Program-made: the position numbers and the translations under genes
Shown here: piece by piece, positions 10,430 through 19,008 of the stretch
Position numbering within the stretch: the first letter of the stretch is position 1
Layout of the letters: each line of letters begins with the position of its first letter
The notes under the pieces: generated by a model
Told to the model about the DNA's origin: nothing
Database searches by the model: none
The model's input: only the letters and a program-made list of their open reading frames with translations
Assembly (NCBI GenBank): GCA_031266995.1
Contig: JAIRZY010000078.1
Location: 1-33,144, forward strand
Length of the DNA: 33,144 nt
Direction of reading: 5' to 3'
Source of the DNA: Tannerella sp.
GTDB lineage: Bacteria > Bacteroidota > Bacteroidia > Bacteroidales > Tannerellaceae

Positions 10430-11287
10430 ATGAGAACTAAATTTTTAATGATATGTATTTTTTGCCTGATACTTCAGTCCCTCACCGCACAAACGGACAG
10501 TCGGGACGAGATCCCGTTTTCCGTCAACGAAGGTACGCTGGTCGGCATCGGGCATTATAATATAAAAAACAACTATCTGTCTGACAATATCAGATATACG
10601 GGCTGGGGCGTGCAACTGCTGAACGAGCGGATGCGAAACACGTCGCTTTTCGACCGCCGCCTCTCGTCGCAGCAGATACTGTACGCCGACCTGTCTTCGA
10701 CGTTCAATCCGGCGAAAACCATCAGCGAGCTTTCGGCATTTGCCGAATATTCATACGGTTATCATTACCGTTTCTACCCGTCACCGGGGTTGAAACTGCT
10801 GGCCGGGAGTTCGGTGCACGGATTACTGGGCTTCCTGTATAACACGCAGAGCAGCAACAACCCTTTTGCACTGAACGTCGATGTCGACCTGAATCTTTCG
10901 GCGGCGGCCATCTATTCGCTTCACGTGAATCAGTATCCGCTTACGTTTCGCTATCAGGTGGATATCCCTTTTGCAGGCGCCGCGTTCGCGCCCGGCTACG
11001 AGCAGTCGTACTACGAGATTTTCGGGCTGGGCAACTATGACGGCATCATTCATTTCACGTCGTTTCATAATAAATTCGCGATGCGCAACTACGCGACGCT
11101 CGATTTCCCGGCAGGAAACCTCACAATTCGCATCGGCTATCTCAATAAACTGTATTATACGGAGATAAACAAGATAGAGGTGCATCACGTGTCGCACAGT
11201 ATAATGATTGGCATTGCGAAAGAATTTATTTCGTTCGGCGGAAAACGGTTAAAGAATAAACATTTATATCAAAGCGCCTTTTATTAA
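10430..11287 (+). CDS. DUF3316-like secreted/outer membrane protein
   Basis: Signal peptide MRTKFLMICIFCLILQSLTAQ; internal 'GTLVGIGHYNIKNNYLSDNIRYTGWGVQLLNERMR' resembles Bacteroidetes DUF3316 proteins; starts 3 bp after the parC stop. Confidence 0.7.
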   Translation: MRTKFLMICIFCLILQSLTAQTDSRDEIPFSVNEGTLVGIGHYNIKNNYLSDNIRYTGWGVQLLNERMRNTSLFDRRLSSQQILYADLSSTFNPAKTISELSAFAEYSYGYHYRFYPSPGLKLLAGSSVHGLLGFLYNTQSSNNPFALNVDVDLNLSAAAIYSLHVNQYPLTFRYQVDIPFAGAAFAPGYEQSYYEIFGLGNYDGIIHFTSFHNKFAMRNYATLDFPAGNLTIRIGYLNKLYYTEINKIEVHHVSHSIMIGIAKEFISFGGKRLKNKHLYQSAFY

Positions 11288-11288
11288 G

Positions 11289-12347
11289 ATGAAAACGGGG
11301 AATAAAAATTTTTTACAGCACATTTTTTCTTACTTTCCGGGCGGCAGGCTTCCTGTCTTCCTGACGCTCACCGTGCTGCTTTTGCTGGCGACAGGTTGCG
11401 AAAAGGCAGATGTCTACACGATGAATCCGAAAGCCAATTTCGACGCCCTGTGGCGAATCATCGACGAGCATTACTGCTTTTTCGAATACAAAAATGTGGA
11501 CTGGAACGAAGTGTACAGGAAGTATGACAGCCAACTGTCCGATACGCTGAACAAATACGAACTGTTCGATTTGCTGGGCAACATGCTTGCCGAACTGAAA
11601 GACGGGCATACCAATCTGATGTCGTCGTTCGACGTGGCACGATACTGGGCGTGGTACGAAAACTACCCGCGCAACTTCAACGAAGACATCCACAAGCTTT
11701 ATCTCGGCCAGAACTACAGGATTGCCGGGGGCATAAAATATCAGTTGCTTGCCGACGACAAGATAGGATACATGTTTTACGAAAGTTTCTCAAGTTCCGT
11801 AAGCGATTCGGGGCTGAACGAGGTTTTCATGCATTTCAAGGACTGCAAGGGGCTGATTATCGACGTGCGCGAAAACGGCGGAGGTTCGCTGGGCTATTCC
11901 GACCGTATCGCCTCCCGTTTTCTGGACAGGGACACCGTCGTGGGATATATCATCCACAAAACGGGGCCGGGACATAACGATTTCTCAAAGCTCTATCCCA
12001 TTGAACTGACGCCTTCCAAGTACACGCGATGGCTTCGTCCCGTGGTCGTGCTGACCAACCGCCACAGCTACAGTGCGACGAACGATTTTGTGAACAAGAT
12101 GCGCAATTTTCCGCAGGTCACCATCATGGGCGACCGGACGGGCGGCGGCGGCGGCCTGCCGTTCAACTCGGAGCTGCCCAACGGCTGGCGCGTGCGGTTT
12201 TCGGCATCGCCCCTGCTCGACATCGACAAGCAGTGTGCCGAAGACGGCATTGAGCCGGACGTGAAGGTGGCGCTGCAGTCTGCGGACGTCGACAAAGGAA
12301 AAGACACGCTCATCGAATCGGCCATTGCCTTTTTACTAAAGGATTAA
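11289..12347 (+). CDS. S41 family peptidase, lipoprotein
   Basis: Lipobox LLLATGCEK; tail-protease motifs 'KGLIIDVRENGGGS', 'VVLTNRHSYSATNDF', 'IMGDRTGGGGGLP'. Confidence 0.88.
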   Translation: MKTGNKNFLQHIFSYFPGGRLPVFLTLTVLLLLATGCEKADVYTMNPKANFDALWRIIDEHYCFFEYKNVDWNEVYRKYDSQLSDTLNKYELFDLLGNMLAELKDGHTNLMSSFDVARYWAWYENYPRNFNEDIHKLYLGQNYRIAGGIKYQLLADDKIGYMFYESFSSSVSDSGLNEVFMHFKDCKGLIIDVRENGGGSLGYSDRIASRFLDRDTVVGYIIHKTGPGHNDFSKLYPIELTPSKYTRWLRPVVVLTNRHSYSATNDFVNKMRNFPQVTIMGDRTGGGGGLPFNSELPNGWRVRFSASPLLDIDKQCAEDGIEPDVKVALQSADVDKGKDTLIESAIAFLLKD

Positions 12348-12358
12348 TCCGGCAGGCC

Positions 12359-13675
12359 ATGACGGATTCGAGTATCTTTGAAAACAAGATTGCCGCATAT
12401 TACACGCTGGGCTGCAAACTCAATTTTGCAGAAACATCCACCATCGGAAAAGAGCTTGCGCAGCACGGCATCCGCAAGGCGCGCGCCGGCGAGGCGGCCG
12501 ACATCTGCGTGATCAATACCTGCTCCGTCACCGAACTGGCCGACCGGAAGTGCCGCCAACTGATACGCCGCATCCACAGGCTCCATCCAAAAGCATTCAT
12601 CGTCGCCACCGGCTGCTACGCCCAGCTCGACCCGGAGGCCGTGTCGCGCATCGACGGCGTAGACCTGGTGCTCGGCAACGTGCAGAAGGCGCATATCATG
12701 CAGTATCTGAACAGGACGGACGCGTCGACCGTCGTGACCTCGCCGGCGCGGGATATGCGGGCCTTCGCGCCCTCCTGCTCGGCCGGCGACCGCACGCGCC
12801 ATTTCCTCAAGGTACAGGACGGGTGCGACTACTGCTGCACGTACTGCACCATCCCCTTCGCCCGCGGCCGCAGCCGCAACGGCAGCATCGGCGAGATGGT
12901 CGCGCAGGCCGCGCAGGTCGCGCGCGAAGGCGGGAAAGAGATTGTGCTGACGGGGGTCAACATCGGCGACTTCGGGAAAAGTACGGGCGAAACGTTCGCC
13001 GGGCTGCTTCGCGCGCTGGACGGCGTGGACGGCATCGAGCGCTACCGCATCTCGTCCGTCGAGCCGAATCTTATTACGGACGAGATAATCGCTTTCGTGG
13101 CGCAGAGCAGGCGGTTCGCGCCGCACTTCCACATCCCGCTGCAGAGCGGATGCGACGAGACGCTGCGGCTGATGCGCCGGCGGTATGACACGGCGCTGTT
13201 TCGTCGAAGGGTAGAGAAAATAAAGGAGCTGATGCCCGACGCGTTTATCGGCGCGGACGTCATCGTCGGCACGCGGGGCGAGACGGAGGCGTGTTTCGAG
13301 GCGAGCCATGCCTTTGTCGAGCAGTTGCCCGTCTCGCAGTTGCACGTTTTCCACTATTCGGAACGCCCGGGCACGCAGGCGCTCAAGATCGAACCGGCCG
13401 TGCCGCCGGACGTCAGGCATCTGCGCAGCAAGCGCCTGCTTGAACTTTCCGCCCTGAAGTGGAAGCGGTTCTGCGACGCGCAGTACGGACGGGCGGCGGA
13501 AGCGCTGTTCGAACACACGCGCCGGGGAAACAGGATGTACGGATTCACGGCCAATTACGTCAGGGTGGAGGCGGCGTATGCGGCGGACGCCGTGAACCGC
13601 CTCACGCGCGTGCGGCTGGGCGGATGGAACGGCGACGGCACGGCGCTTGCGTGTACTTTTGCGGAGGAGGGGTAG
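12359..13675 (+). CDS. mtaB: tRNA (N6-L-threonylcarbamoyladenosine(37)-C2)-methylthiotransferase MtaB
   Basis: UPF0004 N-terminus (YYTLGCKLNFAETSTI), radical-SAM motif CDYCCTYCTIPFARGRSRN, MiaB-like 'LTGVNIGDFG', 'IPLQSGCDETLRLMRRRY'. Confidence 0.9.
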   Translation: MTDSSIFENKIAAYYTLGCKLNFAETSTIGKELAQHGIRKARAGEAADICVINTCSVTELADRKCRQLIRRIHRLHPKAFIVATGCYAQLDPEAVSRIDGVDLVLGNVQKAHIMQYLNRTDASTVVTSPARDMRAFAPSCSAGDRTRHFLKVQDGCDYCCTYCTIPFARGRSRNGSIGEMVAQAAQVAREGGKEIVLTGVNIGDFGKSTGETFAGLLRALDGVDGIERYRISSVEPNLITDEIIAFVAQSRRFAPHFHIPLQSGCDETLRLMRRRYDTALFRRRVEKIKELMPDAFIGADVIVGTRGETEACFEASHAFVEQLPVSQLHVFHYSERPGTQALKIEPAVPPDVRHLRSKRLLELSALKWKRFCDAQYGRAAEALFEHTRRGNRMYGFTANYVRVEAAYAADAVNRLTRVRLGGWNGDGTALACTFAEEG

Positions 13676-13678
13676 GCG

Positions 13679-14563
13679 ATGGCGGACGATATTATATACG
13701 CAATACTCTACCTCTGGGTGAAAGCGCACGCGCTGCTGCCGATGCGCGTCCTCTACGTGCTGTCGGACGTGCTTTATTTCCTCGTCTACAGGGTCGTGAG
13801 ATACAGGCGCCGGGTGGTGCGCGACAACATGCGGTACGCGTTCCCGGAAAAGACCGAACGCGAACGCCGCCGGATGGAGCGGCGGTTCTACCGCCATTTT
13901 GCCGACTACATCGTGGAGACCGTCAAGCTGGCCGGCATTTCGCACGCCGAACTGCTCCGCCGTGCGCACCTCAACAATCCCGAGGCCGTAAAGCCGCTCT
14001 TCGCCCGCGGGCAGACCTGCGCGCTCATGCTGCTGGGACACTACGGCAACTGGGAATGGCTGACCGGCTTCGCGGGTTGCTTCGGGATGGAGCTGCAGCT
14101 TTATCACATCTACAAGCCGCTTTCCGGCAAAGCGTTCGACCGCCTGCTCGTCTACATGCGGACGCGCTTCGGGTCGGCCGGGATGAAGAAGCACGAAGTC
14201 GTGCGCGACGTGATTCGCCTCAAACGGGAGAAAACGCCGTCGATGATCGTTTTCGTTGCCGACCAGACGCCCGCCGGGACCAGTATTCGCTACCGTACGA
14301 CGTTTCTCAATCAGGACTCGGCCATGTTTACCGGCGCCGAGCGGCTCGCCGTCAAGCTCGACCTGCCCGTGATCTTTGCCGACGTGAGGCAGGTCAGGCG
14401 GGGATACTACACCGTAGACTTCATCCCCGTCGCCGACCGCCCGCGCGAGATGCCCGAATTTGCCATCACCGAAAAATACACGCGCCTGATGGAGCGCAGC
14501 ATCCTCCGCGAACCGGCCTGCTGGTTCTGGACACACAGGCGCTGGAAGTATACGCGCGGCTGA
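13679..14563 (+). CDS. Lysophospholipid/lipid A acyltransferase (LpxL/HtrB family)
   Basis: 'LLGHYGNWEW' acyltransferase motif, 'VADQTPAG', C-terminal 'REPACWFWTHRRWKY'. Confidence 0.88.
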   Translation: MADDIIYAILYLWVKAHALLPMRVLYVLSDVLYFLVYRVVRYRRRVVRDNMRYAFPEKTERERRRMERRFYRHFADYIVETVKLAGISHAELLRRAHLNNPEAVKPLFARGQTCALMLLGHYGNWEWLTGFAGCFGMELQLYHIYKPLSGKAFDRLLVYMRTRFGSAGMKKHEVVRDVIRLKREKTPSMIVFVADQTPAGTSIRYRTTFLNQDSAMFTGAERLAVKLDLPVIFADVRQVRRGYYTVDFIPVADRPREMPEFAITEKYTRLMERSILREPACWFWTHRRWKYTRG

Positions 14564-14610
14564 CGGGAAAGAAATTCAAAGATTCAAAAATTCAAAGATT
14601 CGGAGTATCT

Positions 14611-14654
14611 CCTCTGTGTTTCTCCGTGTAACTTTTCTTTTTCTTACACAGAGG
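14611..14654. repeat. Inverted repeat of the cctctgtgt/acacagagg type
   Basis: 9-bp perfect arms, 14611-14619 and 14646-14654. Confidence 0.7.
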
Positions 14655-14664
14655 ATGAAAACTC

Positions 14665-14951
14665 AGGAACAGGCTCCGGCTCTGAACGGATACGCTGTAT
14701 CCGGTCGGAATCGGTTCCGGTTCTGAAAAGATACGCTGTATCTGATCGGAATCGGTTCCGGTTCTGAAAAGATACGGCGTATCCGGTCGGAATCGACTCC
14801 GGTTCTGAAAAGATACGCTGTATCTGATCGGAATCGGCTCCGGTTCTGAAAAGTTACGACAGAACTGATCGGAATCGGCTCCGGTTCTGAAAAGTTCTGA
14901 CGGAACTGATCGGAATTGACTCCGGTTCTGAAAAGTTCTGACGGAACTGCC
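14665..14951. repeat. Tandem array: 7 x 41 bp
   Basis: Consensus cggaatcggytccggttctgaaaagatacgctgtatctgat; units start at 14665, 14706, 14747, 14788, 14829, 14870, 14911. Confidence 0.95.
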
Positions 14952-15010
14952 CGGAATCTTAAAGATTCAAAGATTCGGGGAACATGGAGATATGCAATAG
15001 ACAAATATAA

Positions 15011-15086
15011 ACACAGAGGCACGGAGAGCACGGAGAATACACTGCGTTCGCAGTGTTTTTCTTTGTGTCCTCTGTGTCTCCGTGTT
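15011..15086. repeat. Nested inverted repeat with hairpin core ACACTGCG-TT-CGCAGTGT
   Basis: Perfect 8-bp stem at 15039-15056 followed by a T tract, bracketed by acacagaggcacggag and cctctgtgtctccgtgtt. Confidence 0.8.
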
Positions 15087-15156
15087 AATAACCTGTTTTT
15101 TTATATCACACAAAACCGTTCAGTATAAAGTATAAAACATATCCGGCGGAACTGCC

Positions 15157-15197
15157 CGGAATCGGCTCCGGTTCTGAAAAGTTACGGCGTATCTGCC
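15157..15197. repeat. Detached copy of the 41-bp repeat
   Basis: cggaatcggctccggttctgaaaagttacggcgtatctgcc; same family as 14665-14951; a further partial copy follows at 15198. Confidence 0.9.
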
Positions 15198-15273
15198 CGG
15201 AACAGGCTCCGTCCGGCCTGAAAAAAATCTTTGAATCTTTGAATTCCGGAATCTTTAAATTCTGTTTGCCCGT

Positions 15274-16359
15274 TCAGGACCCGGTTTTTTCCGAAAGGAT
15301 ATATTCCGCAATCCGGTCGCCGACGTCGGAGGTGGAGTGTGCCGTGCCGCCGTCGGGCGCAATATCGCCCGTGACGATGCCGCTGCTCATCGACGCGTCG
15401 ACGGCCCGGCGCACGAGGGCGCCCTCGTCCGTCAGGCGGAAGGCGTATTCGAACATCAGCGCGGCGGAAAGGATCGCCGCCAGCGGATTGGCGATGTTCC
15501 GCCCGGCGGCCTGCGGATAGGAGCCGTGGACGGGTTCGAACACCGACGTGTGTATCCCGACGGAGGCCGAGGGCAACATGCCGAGCGAGCCGGTGATGAC
15601 GGACGCCTCGTCGGTCAGGATGTCGCCGAACATGTTTTCCGTCACCAGCACGTCGAAGCTCCCCGGCCACTGTATGAGGCGCATCGCGGCATTGTCGACA
15701 AACATGTATTCCGTCTCCACGCCGGGATATTCCCTCTCGATCGCCTGCGCCACCTGGCGCCAGAGCCGCGAGGTGGCCAGGACGTTGGCCTTGTCGACCA
15801 CCGTCAGCTTGCGGCGGCGCGCCGCGGCGTATCCGTATGCCAGGCGGAGGATGCGCTCGATCTCGTCGCGCGAATACACGCACGTGTCATACGCCGTCTG
15901 CCCGTCTTCGCTCCGTCCCTGCGGACGTCCGAAGTATATCCCGCCCGTCAGCTCGCGGATGCACATCAGGTCGACGCCCGCGATCAGTCCGGAGCGAAGC
16001 GGCGAGCGATCGAGCAGCGAGGGAAACGCCGTCACGGGGCGTATGTTGGCATACAGCCCCAGCCGCCGGCGCATAGCCAGCAGGCCCTGCTCGGGGCGCA
16101 CCGTGGCCGAGGGGTCGCTGTCGTACTCCGGCGCGCCGATGGCGCCGAAGAGCACGGCGTCGCTCTGCATGCACAGCTCGTGCGTCGCCTCGGGATACGG
16201 GCTGCCCGTCGCCTCGATGGCGCACGCCCCGACCGGCGCCTCGCGCCACGCCAGCTCGTGACCGCAGCGGCGGCAGACGGCCTTCACCGCCTTCATCGCC
16301 TGCGCCGTCACCTCAGGCCCGATGCCGTCGCCCGGCAGGACGGCTATGTTCAGCTTCAT
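15274..16359 (-). CDS. leuB: 3-isopropylmalate dehydrogenase
   Basis: 'MKLNIAVLPGDGIGPEVTAQAMKAV', 'LTVVDKANVLATSRLWRQV', 'DNAAMRLIQWPGSFDVLVTENMFGDILTDEASVITGSLGMLPSAS'. Confidence 0.95.
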   Translation of the reverse strand: MKLNIAVLPGDGIGPEVTAQAMKAVKAVCRRCGHELAWREAPVGACAIEATGSPYPEATHELCMQSDAVLFGAIGAPEYDSDPSATVRPEQGLLAMRRRLGLYANIRPVTAFPSLLDRSPLRSGLIAGVDLMCIRELTGGIYFGRPQGRSEDGQTAYDTCVYSRDEIERILRLAYGYAAARRRKLTVVDKANVLATSRLWRQVAQAIEREYPGVETEYMFVDNAAMRLIQWPGSFDVLVTENMFGDILTDEASVITGSLGMLPSASVGIHTSVFEPVHGSYPQAAGRNIANPLAAILSAALMFEYAFRLTDEGALVRRAVDASMSSGIVTGDIAPDGGTAHSTSDVGDRIAEYILSEKTGS

Positions 16360-16364
16360 GTGTC

Positions 16365-16817
16365 CTATCTTTTAAAATATACATACTTGGGTTCCATGGG
16401 GACGTACGAGTCGTCGTCCCACAGGGCGCTGGTCAGCATCAGGTCGGCGCTGTAGCGGTTGCAGGCGATGGGGATGTTGTGCACCCTGCACTGCCGGAGC
16501 AGCATCTGAATGTCGGCCTCGTGCGGCTGTGGATTGAGGTCGTCGATCAGGAAAATGGCCAGATTGATCTCCTTGCGCACCACCATGGCGGCAATCTCGG
16601 CATCGCCTCCGAGCGGGCCCGAGTGCATGCAGGTGATGTCGGTCTCTATGCCCTTGTCGTGGAAGGCGCCGGCGATCAGTCCTCCCGTAGTCCCGGTACA
16701 TATAAGATGATGATGCGAGAGAAACTCGGCGTTGTGGAGCGCCCATTCCACCATGTCCGCCTTACGCCTGTCGTGCGCTACCAGCGCGATTGCTAATTTT
16801 TTGTTCATAATGTTCAT
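16365..16817 (-). CDS. mgsA: Methylglyoxal synthase
   Basis: 'IALVAHDRRKADMVEWA', 'CTGTTGGLI', 'MHSGPLGGDAEIAAMV', 'AIFLIDDLNPQPHEADIQMLLRQCRVHNIPIACNRYSADLML'. Confidence 0.93.
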   Translation of the reverse strand: MNIMNKKLAIALVAHDRRKADMVEWALHNAEFLSHHHLICTGTTGGLIAGAFHDKGIETDITCMHSGPLGGDAEIAAMVVRKEINLAIFLIDDLNPQPHEADIQMLLRQCRVHNIPIACNRYSADLMLTSALWDDDSYVPMEPKYVYFKR

Positions 16818-16881
16818 CAGTTAATATGGTTTCTTCCGGCGCCGGGGTTCCGTATGCCTCTCCCCGGCCGCGCCGTGTAAT

Positions 16882-18393
16882 TTATCGTTCTATCCTGTTC
16901 AGCATCTTCACGGTCGCCTTGATGGCCGCCTCCATCTGGTCGGCATCCAGTCCGCGCGTCTTAAACTCCGCACCTTCGTGACGCCAGCTGATGATGGTCT
17001 GCACGAAGGCATCCGTGCGCCCGCCGGGCGGGATCGAGACGGCATAGTTCGTCAGCATCGGAAAAGGACGCCCCAGAGACTTGTAAATCTTGCGGAGCGC
17101 GCGCACGAAGGCGTCATACTGCCCGTCGCCCGTTGCCGTTTCCTCGTAGGCCGTGCCGTGGATTTCAATCTTCAGCGTCGCCACCGGCCTTAATCCCTGC
17201 GTCAAAGATAGGGAATAATTCAATATCCTGATATTATTCTCCGGCGTATCCTGCTGCAGCACGTCGGAAACGATATAGGGCAAGTCCTCCTGAGTGACGA
17301 TCTCCTTCTTGTCGCCCAGCTCGATGACGCGCTCGGTGACCTTGCGCATGTCGTCTTCCGTCAGTTCGATTCCGAGCATTTCGAGGTTCATGCGTATATT
17401 GGCCCGTCCGGACGTCTTGCCGAGGGCATATTCGCGCATGCGCCCGAAGCGTTCGGGTATCAGGTCGTTGCAGTAGAGGCTGTTTTTGCTGTCGCCGTCG
17501 GCATGTACGCCCGCGCACTGCGTGAACACGTGCTCGCCGACGATCGGGCTGTTGGGCGCGACGTGTACGCCCGAATAGGCTTCGATCGTCTTGCTGACGC
17601 GGGTGATGCGGTCTTCGTTGACGGACGTCCGCATCTTCAACTGGTCGTGTATCACGGCCACGACACTGCTCAGCGGAGCATTGCCGGCGCGTTCGCCCAG
17701 CCCGTTGACCGTCGCGTGTATGCCGCGGATACCGGCACGGATGGCGGCATACGCGTTTGCCACCGCCAGGCCGTAGTCGTTGTGCGCGTGGAAGTCAAAA
17801 TGCACGCCCGGATAGCGCGCCGTCATGTCGCGGCAGTACGCATACGCCTTTTCCGGATTCAGCACGCCCAGCGTGTCGGGCAGCATGATGCGCTTCAGCG
17901 GCAGCCTGACCAGCGCGTCCGTGAGCCGGTACACGTATTCGGGCGACTGCTGCATGCCGTTCGACCAGTCTTCGAGGTAGACGTTGACGGCGATGCCCAT
18001 CTGCCCGGCCATTTCCGTTTCGCGGACGATGTCGGCGATGTGCTGCTCCGGCGTCTTGCGGAGCTGTTCGGTCAGATGCCTGTACGAACCTTTACAGAGC
18101 AGGTTCACCACCTGGCAGCCGGCAGAGCTGATCCACCGCAGCGACTCGCCGCCGTCGATAAAGCCCAAAACCTCCACGCGCGGCAGGCAGCCGGCCTGCG
18201 ACGCCCACTGCGCAATCTTCTTCACCGAATCGAACTCGCCTTTCGAGACGCGGGCAGAGCCTGTCTCGATGCGGTCTACATTCAGCTCGTTGAGCAGCAG
18301 GCGGGCGATAGCCTTTTTTTCCTGCCTCGAGAAGGAGACACCGTTGGTCTGCTCGCCGTCGCGCAGGGTAGTATCTAAAAGTTCTATCATCAT
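16882..18393 (-). CDS. Second 2-isopropylmalate synthase/citramalate synthase family enzyme (LeuA2/CimA-like)
   Basis: HMGL-like domain '[19 protein letters not shown]', 'FDFHAHNDYGLAVANAYAAIRAGIRGIHATVNGLGERAGNAPLSSVVAVIHD', plus a C-terminal LeuA-dimer-like domain. Confidence 0.85.
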   Translation of the reverse strand: MMIELLDTTLRDGEQTNGVSFSRQEKKAIARLLLNELNVDRIETGSARVSKGEFDSVKKIAQWASQAGCLPRVEVLGFIDGGESLRWISSAGCQVVNLLCKGSYRHLTEQLRKTPEQHIADIVRETEMAGQMGIAVNVYLEDWSNGMQQSPEYVYRLTDALVRLPLKRIMLPDTLGVLNPEKAYAYCRDMTARYPGVHFDFHAHNDYGLAVANAYAAIRAGIRGIHATVNGLGERAGNAPLSSVVAVIHDQLKMRTSVNEDRITRVSKTIEAYSGVHVAPNSPIVGEHVFTQCAGVHADGDSKNSLYCNDLIPERFGRMREYALGKTSGRANIRMNLEMLGIELTEDDMRKVTERVIELGDKKEIVTQEDLPYIVSDVLQQDTPENNIRILNYSLSLTQGLRPVATLKIEIHGTAYEETATGDGQYDAFVRALRKIYKSLGRPFPMLTNYAVSIPPGGRTDAFVQTIISWRHEGAEFKTRGLDADQMEAAIKATVKMLNRIER

Positions 18394-18406
18394 GAATCTT
18401 CAAATC

Positions 18407-19000
18407 TTAAACTTTACACATGCCCGCTTCGTACGCTTCGATTTTATCTTTCCGGCTCAGCAGGTAGTCAATGTTGTCCAGCCCCTGCAGGAGGCAGTCG
18501 CGCTTGCGGGCGTTGATTTCGAACGTTTCCGAACGGCCGTCGGCGTTGCAGGTAATCCGCCGGTTTTCGAGGTCGACCGTGAGCGTTGTTGCCGGGTCAT
18601 TTGCGACGGCGGCAAAGACGCCGGCCAGAAACGCGGGCGAAACGACGACCGGCAGGACGCCGTTGTTCAGCGCATTGCCCTTGAAGATGTCGGCAAAGAA
18701 ACTGCTCACGACCACGCGGAAACCATATCCGGCAATCGCCCAGGCGGCATGTTCGCGGCTCGACCCGCTGCCGAAATTCTTCCCCGCGACGAGAATCGCA
18801 CCCTTATATCGACCCTGATTGAGGACGAAGCCGGGATTCGGATTCCCTTCCCTGTCGTATCGCCAGTCGTAAAACAGATTGTCGCCGAAGCCCTCGCGTG
18901 TGGTGGCCTTCAGGAAGCGTGCCGGTATGATCTGATCCGTATCCACATTCTCCAGCGGGAGAGGCACGCAGGTGGATGTTAATGTAATAAATTTGTCCAT
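18407..19000 (-). CDS. leuD: 3-isopropylmalate dehydratase small subunit
   Basis: '[19 protein letters not shown]', '[44 protein letters not shown]'. Confidence 0.95.
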   Translation of the reverse strand: MDKFITLTSTCVPLPLENVDTDQIIPARFLKATTREGFGDNLFYDWRYDREGNPNPGFVLNQGRYKGAILVAGKNFGSGSSREHAAWAIAGYGFRVVVSSFFADIFKGNALNNGVLPVVVSPAFLAGVFAAVANDPATTLTVDLENRRITCNADGRSETFEINARKRDCLLQGLDNIDYLLSRKDKIEAYEAGMCKV

Positions 19001-19008
19001 AAATAATC

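Noticed and set aside
14916-15128. 70-aa ORF in the 14.6-15.2 kb gap
   Set aside because: Runs through repeats and the hairpin element; no RBS or recognisable domain.
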